Source of the DNA: Xestospongia bergquistia
Lineage: Eukaryota; Porifera; Demospongiae; Haplosclerida; Petrosiidae
Assembly (NCBI GenBank): GCA_963965975.1
Contig: OZ014420.1
Coordinates: 3,126,001 to 3,190,000 of the forward strand
Direction of reading: 5' to 3'
DNA: 64,000 nt
Shown here: one piece after another, positions 1 to 11,762 of the stretch
Numbering within the stretch: position 1 is the stretch's first letter
How the letters are laid out: every line of letters starts with the position of its first letter
Notes under the pieces: model-generated
Seen by the model: the letters and a program-made list of their open reading frames with translations, nothing else
Database searches by the model: none
What the model was told of the DNA's origin: nothing
Program-made: the position numbers and the translations under genes

Positions 1-1039
1 ATGAAGAGCTTGGATAGTACACTGGGAAAAAGATTGACACTTTGAATGCCTGGAGTATTAGAGATGCCTTATTTATAGAGGTGAATGTTAAAGTCATTAC
101 AATTGTATTTATACAGATACTTTGTTTTTTAGTATATTCATAATCTGACAATGCCACCTTGGTTCTCAGTAGATTTGTTAATGTCTCTTAAGCCTATATC
201 TGACTTTTCGTTAAGTTTATTCTCTGATACCTTCACAAAAAAACAAATAATGGGAGGTAATAACTATTTTGATTGGAGTGTAATTTATATGATGTGACTG
301 ATGTCATAGGTTTATGGACTGATAAAGTATTGTCTGATATGGAAATGAAAGCTACTAATAATGATAGTATGAGAGATCTAAAATTGGCCTTGTATTCTGC
401 TGTAAGTCTATGTTTTCTTAACTAATCTGACATTGTTTTCAGCATGATACAACAGTATCAGCATTTTTAAGTACATTTGGATTGTATGATGGTATTCAAC
501 CATCCTACGCTGCAGCATTTGTCATTGAATTGTACTATAATAATGGGTAGGTAAACAGTTAGCATGCTTTTATCATTTCATGGAGTATTATTTTAGTCAC
601 TATTATGTGAAATTTCTCTATCACAATGAAACATGGGATGATGATTTTCATGAATTACATCATCCTGATTGTTATAATAATCTTTGTTCCTTAGAAGAAA
701 TACAAAAGTATGCACTAGATTTATCTTTTTTTAATTATTTTTGTAGTATTATGCAACCTTACAGACTGACTGAAGATCTTTGGTTGAGTATTTGTGGACT
801 TGTTACACCTATCTCTTCATCTATTCCTTCTGTTCAAAATGAAACACAAGGTTGGATTGCTTAATAACTGTATCATTTTGTTATCTGTCGATTTTATAGT
901 GATAGCATTGAGTGCTGCTTTTGATTTTGTTTGCATCCTTTTGATAGTATTAATGACTGGATGTTTAATTAGTATAGTTGCCTGCTATTACAAAAGAAGA
1001 CATAATTTGTATAAACATGTTGTGCAGGATTCACTTTAG
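1..1039 (+). pseudogene. ACP2-like histidine acid phosphatase, copy A, 3' part (probable pseudogene)
   Basis: This is the 3' half of a lysosomal-type histidine acid phosphatase; the 5' part lies outside the window. Exon by exon it matches the complete copy at 36138-40164 at near identity, introns included (offset 39137, then 39125). Visible parts are the exon with the catalytic HDTT motif (near 443-452), the lumenal Cys-rich end, a C-terminal membrane helix (about 900-990) and a short basic tail with YKHV. Two changes stand out. Codon 15-17 is TAG where copy B has CAG, a premature stop before the HD motif. Copy A also carries 12 extra in-frame bases in the membrane helix (about 943-958). The rest stays open, so the decay is recent. 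A sequencing error at base 15 cannot be excluded. Confidence 0.8.
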
Positions 1040-1266
1040 TTGTTTAAAGAATAGTATTTTGTTAGTATCTAATTTATTTAAGTCTTTATGTAAATGTTAC
1101 ACCTGATATCTAGAAGTAAATAATTGTTTTACAAGTAATAGCACTTACTACAAACCAATTTGCTTCACATGTATTAAATATGTATTATTAAAAACAGAAT
1201 CATGAGAGAAAATTTATAGTTATAAATAAAATAGTATAATGTAGACATTATTTTTCATATTAACAA

Positions 1267-3295
1267 TTATTTTTCGTTATCTTCTATTGTTGAAAGAGCA
1301 AGACGTGATCTATGAATGAGATACAATGATATAGTAGCAAATAAACATGCTTTACCTGTTTAAAGTTAAATGACTTTTAACTAAGTGACCTGCAGCAAGA
1401 GCAGAAACAAGAGAGAGTTCACCAGACAACACTGTCCCACAAATGATACGAGCTAATAGTCCTGCATTGTCACCTGGTTGTCCTTTGAGGGATGGGCCAT
1501 GAACACCTAAGATCTATCACACAAAAAGTGTCTTATTTGAGTGAGGTATTTGTCATAAGCTTACTTCAAGACAGGCTGCCTGTGCATGTAAGAATGTACC
1601 TCCTCCTACAGTTCCTACTTCCAATGATGGCATAGTACAGCTAATATATAAATCTTTATTATAAGGTCCTCCTCTCTCCATAAGTGTGATACAATTGGAG
1701 CTACCAACTACTTGAGCAGGGTCCTAACAATATATCACACAAGTCTTCATACAAACAAAAGCTAAGTGAACAACCTTACCTGACCAGTTGCAATAAAAAT
1801 GGCAGTAACTATGTTGGCAGCATGTGCGTTGAAACCACCAATTGAGCCTGCCATTGCTGACCCTACAAGGTTCTTATTGGTATTAACATCAATGAGAGCA
1901 TCTACTGAAGTTTTGAGAACCTGATGTCCCAAGAATAGGGTTATTGCATATATTAAAATTAACATACATTTTCTACTACTTGAGCGGGTATTGTTGCATC
2001 ACACACAACATATTTACCACGACCTTCTATCCAATTAATAGCAGAAGGTTTCTTGTCTGTACAATAATTACCACTAAGACTAATTACTTCTAACTCTGGA
2101 AACTGCTTCTGAAGAAACCTCAAGGAATTCTCAACACCCTAAACAATAATTATCAAAATTGATAAGCAACTAAAATTTTTAAAAAATTGCACTTTCTTTT
2201 ACACAAACAGGCATAGTACATAAAATGTTTACCTTTGACAACATATTCATTCCCATAGCATCTCCAGTATCAGCACAGAACCTAACATATATTAATCTTC
2301 CGGCAACAGCAGTGTGGACAGACTTCAATTTAGCATATTTACTGGTAGAATTGAATACCTCAGCTAGCTCTGGAAAGTGACTAGAATCATCCAACCACAG
2401 TTTAAGAGAGCTACATATGACCAAAATAATATAACAGTAACACATAAAGATACTATAGTTCTAGACAGTAAGGTGTGAAAAGTATCACCTTTGAAAACAG
2501 TAAGTGTTTTTACCTGGCTTTTGATGCACATGGCATTCTGATAACTGGTCCTCGAGTCATACCATCACCCACAATTTGACTAGTAACACCACCAGCACTC
2601 TAATAAAAAAATTATATTACTGGTATGAGGAATACTCACTTACAGTTATTGCTCTACAACCTCTGTTTGTACTGGCTACAAGACAGCCCTCAGTAGTAGA
2701 CATAGGTACATAATACTGACAGCTATCTAGTAGAAGTGGACCAGCCACACCCACAGGAATTGGTATATAACCAATAACATTTTCACAACATGCTCCAATA
2801 ATCTGCCGATAATCATAGCCAGAGTATGGTAAACTAAATGTACATGATATTATACTCATTTAAAGCATTACCATTGAATACCTCTCTAAAGCTTCTGTGT
2901 TGGATAAATCAAAGGAAATCAACTTTCTTCGGACAACCACACCTCTTTCTGGATCTCCTAAAACGGATTCTAGTTTATATGCTGGAATGTGTTTAGCTTT
3001 AACAAGTGAAATAACTTCTTCATCCGTTAACAAAGAAGGGCCATCCTGCAGAAATAGTAATTGAGCATAATAGTGTCTATCAATATAATTGTAACTTGGT
3101 TTCATCAACATGGAACAAACTCTTGATTAGACTAACAAAGTCATTAATATAGTACCACAATTTCAAAGTCACTCAAATCAAGATCTATACAGACTACTAA
3201 CCTCTCCTTTGAAAATTTTCAGACATTCTTCAAGCGACCTTTGAAGTGCAATAATGTGAGGCTCAACAAGTTTATCCTCAATGTCATCAGATTCA
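1267..3295 (-). pseudogene. HMG-CoA reductase, copy A: catalytic region only, 5' end replaced by satellite
   Basis: Minus-strand exons encode the whole HMGCR catalytic domain: the linker end, then [25 protein letters not shown] (catalytic Glu), DAMGMN (NADPH site), [11 protein letters not shown] (catalytic Lys), GQD (catalytic Asp), GTVGGGT and LVKSH (catalytic His), ending at TAA 1267-1269. It is almost identical to copy B (40392-45340). Homology stops abruptly after 3295 (42420 in copy B), inside the large linker exon, leaving about 92 nt of that exon. Beyond the break is satellite DNA with an in-frame TGA shortly upstream and no recognisable start or promoter. The whole sterol-sensing membrane half is missing. 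All retained catalytic exons are open; I noticed P-to-L, R-to-C and R-to-K differences from copy B. It is either a dead 5'-truncated duplicate or a soluble-enzyme remnant if some new promoter drives it. Confidence 0.85.
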
Positions 3296-6200
3296 GAGAT
3301 AGAACAATCATCTCCAATAGATCAGTAAACAGACCTATTCTACTCTATCCTAAAAGAAGGTATCATTTAAATTGTTGAGTTTATAACTCTCAATTAGTTG
3401 TTGATCATCTCCAGTAGAAAACAGTCCTACTATAAAATGAAAAATAGTTATTACAACAGAGCAGCAATAATAATGATTATCATTATAAATTGACAAGAGT
3501 CTGTTGTATATTAAAATTGCTTGTAATTATAGTGTACAACGGTCCAAGTCAGTTATTAGTGATAAAGAGAAGAGTTTAGATTTCATTGACATCAGCTACA
3601 AAACAAAACCATCAAACCCTCCAGCCAATACAAACCATGAATGAAAACTTACCAAAAGCCCCGATGCCAATCAATAGGACACGAAAAATTGTAAATGCCA
3701 TACTGAATAAAAAACTTTTAAATGTCAGTAAAAAATACTGAACTAAAGTTCTAGATACCAGTGAAAAAGATTGTAGTAAAATTTTAGATGCCAATAAAAA
3801 ATACTGTAGTCAATTTTTAGATGCCAGTAAAAAACTGAAGTAAATTTTTAGATGCTAGTAATAAAGTACTTCTGAAGTAAATTTTTAGATGCTAGTAATA
3901 AAGTACTTCTAGTAATAAAGTAATTCTGATCCTTCTGGATAATAATGAAAGCTTAAAACAAATTCTTTGGCTAAAGATTAACTGAAAAGGATAAGATGAA
4001 TTGGTACATTTACAGCTCTTTATCCACATGGAAAACAATAGTAATACTTGACGTTTGTCATCTGGTACATCAGATCATCACTACCAGTGATCATTAAACC
4101 TGTCATCATTCCCAGCACTCAACTAGAACATGTTGCAACTAGCGAATAAAAATGGGCAATTAGAATTAATGATATATAAAAAATCAATCTTACATAGAGT
4201 AGTTATTAGACAACTTCGCTACATCATCTCCAGTCTAGTCATATATCATAGGACTATAATAGATCTAGATCATCACATGTTGATGTAGAATAAATTACTA
4301 TTATAATAGAAGAGAATAAACATTAAAAACATTTGATTTAATAAGTCTTTCTATTAACTTACTAGAAGTAGGACAATCATCTCCAATAGATCAGTAAACA
4401 GACCTATTCTACTCTATCCTAAAAAAAGGTATCATTTAAATTGTTGAGTTTATATCTCTCAATTAGTCGATCATCTCCAGTAGAAAACAGTCCTACTACA
4501 AAATGAAAAATAGTTATTATAACAGACCAATAAAATTATTACAAATTGACAAGAGTCTGTTGTATATTAAAATTACTTAGTTATTAGGGATAAAGAGAAG
4601 AGTTTATATTTCACAGACATCTGCTATAAAACCTAACCTTCAAACCCTCCAGGGTAATACAAAAACATGAATGAAAACTTAACAAAAGCCCTGATGCCAA
4701 TGAACAGGACACGAAAAATTCTAGATGCCATACTGAAGTAAATTTTTAGATGCGAGCAAAAAATACTGTAGTAAATTTTTAGATGCCAGTAAAAAACTGA
4801 AGCCAGTTCTTAGATGCCAGTAATAAAGTACTTCTAGTAATAAAGTAATTCTGATCCTTCTGGATAATAACGAAAGCTTAAAACAAATTCTTTGGCTAAA
4901 GATTAACTCAATACGATAAGATGAATTGGTACATTTACAGCTCTTTATCCACATGGAAAACAATAGTAATACTTGACGTTTGTCATCTGGTACATCAGAT
5001 CATCACTACCAGTGATCATTAAACCTGTCCATCCTATTAAATAGTTCATTCGGTAGAAAATTTTACTATTTAACAAGTCAACTTACAGTCAATGTAGAAT
5101 AGATCATAAATCTATATAGAGTGACAAAAGGGTCAGTAGTATCGTACTTATAACATAGTATAAGTATTATGATACAGCTGTCATCATACCCAGCACTCAA
5201 CTAGAACATCAACTAGAGACTAAAAATGGCCAGTTAGAATTAATGATATATAAAAAATCAATCATACATGGAGTAGTTATTAGACAACTTCGCTACATCA
5301 TCTCCAGTCTAGTCATATACACTATATCATAGGACTATAATAGATCTAGATCATCACATGTTGATGTAGAATAAATTACTATTATAATAGAAGAGAACAA
5401 ACAGTAAAAACATTTGATTTAATAAGTCCTTCTATTAACTTACTAGAAGTAGGACAATCATCTCCAATAGATCAGTAAACAGACCTATTCTACTCTATCC
5501 TAAAAGAAGGTATCATTTAAATTGTTGAGTTTATAACTCTCAATTAGTTGATCATCATCTCCAGTAGAAAACAGTCCTACTATAAAATGAAGAATAGTTA
5601 TTATAACAGAGCAATAATAATTATTATAAATTGACAAGAGTCTGTTGTATATTAAATTACTTAATAATTTTAGTGTACAACAGTCCATGTCACTTATTAG
5701 GGATAAAGAGAAGAGCCTACACTTCACAAACACCAGCTAATAAAATGTAACCATCAAATCTTCCAGGCCAGCACAAACCTAACCTCCAAACCTATCCAGA
5801 TACCAGTAATACAATGACAATGAGTTGTCAGTGTTAGAGATGTCAGCATTAATTTACAAAAAGATTATAAAGGGAGTTAAATAAGTCAGGCTTATACAGC
5901 ACACATAAGGGGTAAATGTGCAACACACTCAATGGTTAACAATTACCAAACAGAAGGGGTTAAATTATTCAGGATTATACAGCACACATAAAGGGATAAA
6001 TATCCAACACAACGGTAACAAATATGAAATGGAGGGTTAAATAATTCAAGATTATACGACACGCACAAGGGGTTAATACACAACACACTCAATGGTCAGC
6101 AATTACGAACCAGAAGGGGTTAAATAATTCAAGATTACACAACACAAAGGGAGTTAATATGGCAGACATAAGTTATAGAACATTATGACACAGTAACAGA

Positions 6201-7430
6201 CACACACAAAGGGATTAAAATAAATATGGAAGGGTCTGACATCAGGTTTAATATCAAGAGAAAGGGTCACCGTTATACATCAATAACACCTAGAAGGTTA
6301 TACAGGGATAGTTTATATATAGATGCACAAAAGACAAAGATGAATGAGATGTGAGGTACCACGAGACAAGGAGGATACAATATTAGAAAGTATTGACAAA
6401 ATAACATACAAACAGTTCTTCCAAGTCCAAATCCACCTATTAATACCCCAGACTCATCAACCACCTACAATCACATTATGATGTCCATATACACAACCCA
6501 GAAACTGATCCCTGACCATACTCAACACACAAAGACTGTCAACCTCAAGAACCAAGATAAAGAGCCACAATCAGCAATGTTGAATATTTTCCAGGCCCAT
6601 AAACAATTATTGATGACCACACAGTGTTAGTAGTAGATAAACCAATTATAAAGGAGACCAAGACAGTTTATAATCATACTATAGTGTAACTATTAATATA
6701 CAACCATCATCTCCATCACCATCTCAATCATCATCATCACCACCATCTCCATCACCATCTCAATCATCATCATCATCACCATCTCCATCAATCATCATCA
6801 TCACCACCATCTCCATCACCATCTCAATCATCATCATCATCACCATCTCCATCATCATCTCAATCATAGTCTCCATCATCGTCTCGTTCATCATCTCCAC
6901 CATCTCCAGCAGTTGAAGTACACTCAACTTGGACATCACTACAGAATGAAAAGTTTAACAAAAGGTATACAAAGATCAATCTTATATAGAGTGATTATTG
7001 AAGAACATCACTGCATAACCTCCAGTCTAGTCATCAAAACTCACATAGAGTGGTTATTAGGGAACGTCACTGCATCATTTCTAGTCCAGTCATCAAAACT
7101 CACATAGAGTAATTATTAGAGAACATCACTGCATATCCTCCAGTCCAGTCTGGTCATCAAAAGTCACATAGAGTTAATGATACATCAAAATTACAGTCTA
7201 AGTAGACATTGTACTATTTAATAATTCAACTTACAGTAGGTATATTAACAAATGTTATCAGATCATCTCTTATTAGTTTAAGAATTTGTTTTGTTTTAAC
7301 ATTATCATTACACTACAGAACAAGTAGTTAGTAAATTAGTAATTTAATAATAGATATGACTTACATATATAGTATATCATAGGACTATACTAGATCTAGA
7401 TCACATGTTGATGTGGAATAAATTACTATG
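3296..7430. repeat. Satellite higher-order unit 1 (A-B-C)
   Basis: Subunits start near 3303, 4370 and 5447. The first is chimeric: its opening marker is the B/C form (GATCAGTAAACAG), while the following sequence is type A. It abuts the broken HMGCR exon through about seven bases of filler (GAGATAG). Type C holds a ~95 bp repeat (5870-6240, GGGGTTAAATAATTC core), a CATCATCTCCATCACC minisatellite (6703-6910), and three ~65 bp repeats containing CACATAGAGT (6985-7180). Confidence 0.9.
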
Positions 7431-10400
7431 AACACTAATAGATCAGCAAACAGACCTATTCAATCCTAAAAGAAGGTATCATTTAAATTGTTGAGTTAAT
7501 AACTCTCAATTAGTTGATCATCATCTCCAGTAGAAAACAGTCCTACTATAAAATGAAAAATAGCTATTACAACCGAACAGCAATAATAATGATTATCATT
7601 ATAAATTGACAAGAGTCTGTTGTATATTAAAATTGCTTGTAATTATAGTGTACAACGGTCCAAATCAGTTATTAGTGATAAAGAGAAGAGTTTAGATTTC
7701 ATTGACATCAGCTACAAAACAAAACCATCAAACCCTCCAGCCAATACAAACCATGAATGAAAACTTACCAAAAGCCCCGATGCTAATCAATAGGACACGA
7801 AAAATTGTAAATGCCATACTGAATAAAAAACTTTTAAATGTCAGTAAAAAATACTGAACTAAAGTTCTAGATACCAGTGAAAAAGATTGTAGTAAAATTT
7901 TAGATGCCAGTAAAAAATACTGTAGTCAATTTTTAGATGCCAGTAAAAAACTGAAGTAAATTTTTAGATGCTAGTAATAAAGTACTTCTAGTAATAAAGT
8001 AATTCTGATCCTTCTGGATAATAACGAAAGCTTAAAACAAATTCTTTGGCTAAAGATTAACTGAAAAGGATAAGATGAATTGGTACATTTACAGCTCTTT
8101 ATCCACATGGAAAACAATAGTAATACTTGACGTTTGTCATCTGGTACATCAGATCATCACTACCAGTGATCATTAAACCTGTCCATCCTATTAAATAGTT
8201 CATTCAGTAGAAAATTGTACTATTTGATAAGTCAACTTACAACAGCAGTCATCAGTTAATGTAAATTAGATCATAAATCTACTAGAGTGACAAAAGGGTC
8301 AGTAGTATCGTACTTATAACATAGTATAAGTATTATGATACAGCTGTCATCATACCCAGCAATCAACTAGAACATCAACTAGAGAATAAAAATGGCAAGT
8401 TAGAATTAATGAGATATAAAAAAATCAATCTTACATAGAGTAGTTATTAGACAACTTCGCTACATCATCTCCAGTCTAGTCATATATCATAGGACTATAA
8501 TAGATCTAGATCATCACATGTTGATGTAGAATAAATTACTATTATAATAGAAGAGAACAAACAGTAAAAACATTTGATTTAATAAGTCTTTCTATTAACT
8601 TACTAGAAGTAGGACAATCATCTCCAATAGATCAGTAAACAGACCTATTCTACTCTATCCTAAAAAAAGGTATCATTTAAATTGTTGAGTTTATATCTCT
8701 CAATTAGTCGATCATCTCCAGTAGAAAACAGTCCTACTACAAAATGAAAAATAGTTATTATAACAGACCAATAAAATTATTACAAATTGAAAAGAGTCTG
8801 TTGTATATTAAAATTACTTAGTTATTAGGGATAAAGAGAAGAGTTTATATTTCACAGACATCTGCTATAAAACCTAACCTTCAAACCCTCCAGGGTAATA
8901 CAAACCACGAATGAAAACTTAACAAAAGCCCTGATGCCAATGAACAGGACACGAAAAATTCTAGATGCCATACTGAAGTAAATTTTTAGATGCGAGCAAA
9001 AAATACTGTAGTAAATTTTTAGATGCCAGTAAAAAACTAAAGCCAGTTCTTAGATGCCAGTAATAAAGTACTTCTAGTAATAAAGTAATTCTGATCCTTC
9101 TGGATAATAACGAAAGCTTAAAACAAATTCTTTGGCTAAAGATTAACTCAATACGATAAGATGAATTGGTACATTTACAGCTCTTTATCCACATGGAAAA
9201 CAATAGTAATACTTGACGTTTGTCATCTGGTACATCAGATCATCACTACCAGTGATCATTAAACCTGTCCATCCTATTAAATAGTTCATTCGGTAGAAAA
9301 TTCTACTATTTAACAAGTCAACTTACAGTCAATGTAGAATAGATCATAAATCTATATAGAGTGACAAAAGGGTCAGTAGTATCGTACTTATAACATAGTA
9401 TAAGTATTATGATACAGCTGTCATCATACCCAGCACTCAACTAGAACATCAACTAGAGACTAAAAATGGTTAGAATTAATGATATATAAAAAATCAATCA
9501 TACATGCAGTAGTTATTAGACAACTTCGCTACATCATCTCCAGTCTAGTCATATACACTATATCATAGGACTATAATAGATCTAGATCATCACATGTTGA
9601 TGTAGAATAAATTACTATTATAATAGAAGAGAACAAACAGTAAAAACATTTGATTTAATAAGTCCTTCTATTAACTTACTAGAAGTAGGACAATCATCTC
9701 CAATAGATCAGTAAACAGACCTATTCTACTCTATCCTAAAAGAAGGTATCATTTAAATTGTTGAGTTTATAACTCTCAATTAGTTGATCATCATCTCCAG
9801 TAGAAAACAGGCCTACTATAAAATGAAGAATAGTTATTATAACAGAGCAATAATAATTATTATAAATTGACAAGAGTCTGTTGTATATTAAATTACTTAA
9901 TAATTTTAGTGTACAACAGTCCATGTCACTTATTAGGGATAAAGAGAAGAGCCTACACTTCACAAACACCAGCTAATAAAATGTAACCATCAAATCTTCC
10001 AGGCCAGCACAAACCTAACCTCCAAACCTATCCAGATACCAGTAATACAATGACAATGAGTTGTCAGTGTTAGAGATGTCAGCATTAATTTACAAAAAGA
10101 TTATAAAGGGAGTTAAATAAGTCAGGCTTATACAGCACACATAAGGGGTAAATGTGCAACACACTCAATGGTTAACAATTACCAAACAGAAGGGGTTAAA
10201 TTATTCAGGATTATACAGCACACATAAAGGGATAAATATCCAACACAACGGTAACAAATATGAAATGGAGGGTTAAATAATTCAAGATTATACGACACGC
10301 ACAAGGGGTTAATACACAACACACTCAATGGTCAGCAATTACGAACCAGAAGGGGTTAAATAATTCAAGATTACACAACACAAAGGGAGTTAATATGGCA

Positions 10401-11762
10401 GACATAAGTTATAGAACATTATGACACAGTAACAGACACACACAAAGGGATTAAAATAAATATGGAAGGGTCTGACATCAGGTTTAATATCAAGAGAAAG
10501 GGTCACCGTTATACATCAATAACACCTAGAAGGTTATACAGGGATAGTTTATATATAGATGCACAAAAGACAAAGATGAATGAGATGTGAGGTACCACGA
10601 GACAAGGAGGATACAATATTAGAAAGTATTGACAAAATAACATACAAACAGTTCTTCCAAGTCCAAATCCACCTATTAATACCCCAGACTCATCAACCAC
10701 CTACAATCACATTATGATGTCCATATACACAACCCAGAAACTGATCCCTGACCATACTCAACACACAAAGACTGTCAACCTCAAGAACCAAGATAAAGAG
10801 CCACAATCAGCAATGTTGAATATTTTCCAGGCCCATAAACAATTATTGATGACCACACAGTGTTAGTAGTAGATAAACCAATTATAAAGGAGACCAAGAC
10901 AGTTTATAATCATACTATAGTGTAACTATTAATATACAACCATCATCTCCATCACCATCTCAATCATCATCATCACCACCATCTCCATCACCATCTCAAT
11001 CATCATCATCATCACCATCTCCATCATCATCTCAATCATAGTCTCCATCATCGTCTCGTTCATCATCTCCACCATCTCCATCACCATCTCAATCATCATC
11101 ATCATCACCATCTCCATCATCATCTCAATCATAGTCTCCATCATCGTCTCGTTCATCATCTCCACCATCTCCAGCAGTTGAAGTACACTCAACTTGGACA
11201 TCACTACAGAATGAAAAGTTTAACAAAAGGTATACAAAGATCAATCTTATATAGAGTGATTATTGAAGAACATCACTGCATAACCTCCAGTCTAGTCATC
11301 AAAACTCACATAGAGTGGTTATTAGGGAACGTCACTGCATCATTTCTAGTCCAGTCATCAAAACTCACATAGAGTAATTATTAGAGAACATCATTGCATA
11401 TCCTCCAGTCCAGTCTGGTCATCAAAAGTCACATAGAGTTAATGATACATCAAAATTACAGTCTAAGTAGACATTGTACTATTTAATAATTCAACTTACA
11501 GTAGGTATATTAACAAATGTTATCAGATCATCTCTTATTAGTTTAAGAATTTGTTTTGTTTTAACATTATCATTACACTACAGAACAAGTAGTTAGTAAA
11601 TTAGTAATTTAATAATAGATATGACTTACATATATAGTATATCATAGGACTATACTAGATCTAGATCATATGTTGATGTGGAATAAATTACTATGATAAT
11701 AGAAAAGAATAAATAATAAAAACAATTATTTAATAAGTGTTTCTATTAACTTACTAGAAGAA
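7431..11762. repeat. Satellite higher-order unit 2 (A-B-C)
   Basis: Subunits start near 7431, 8607 and 9682. The A marker is the GATCAGCAAACAGACC form. Compared with the junctions of units 3-6, about 70 bp upstream of the marker (an AT-rich stretch ending in TTACTAGAAGAAA) is missing at 7430. The CATCATCTCCATCACC minisatellite is at 10936-11173 with two blocks of its ~80-100 bp super-repeat. Confidence 0.9.
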
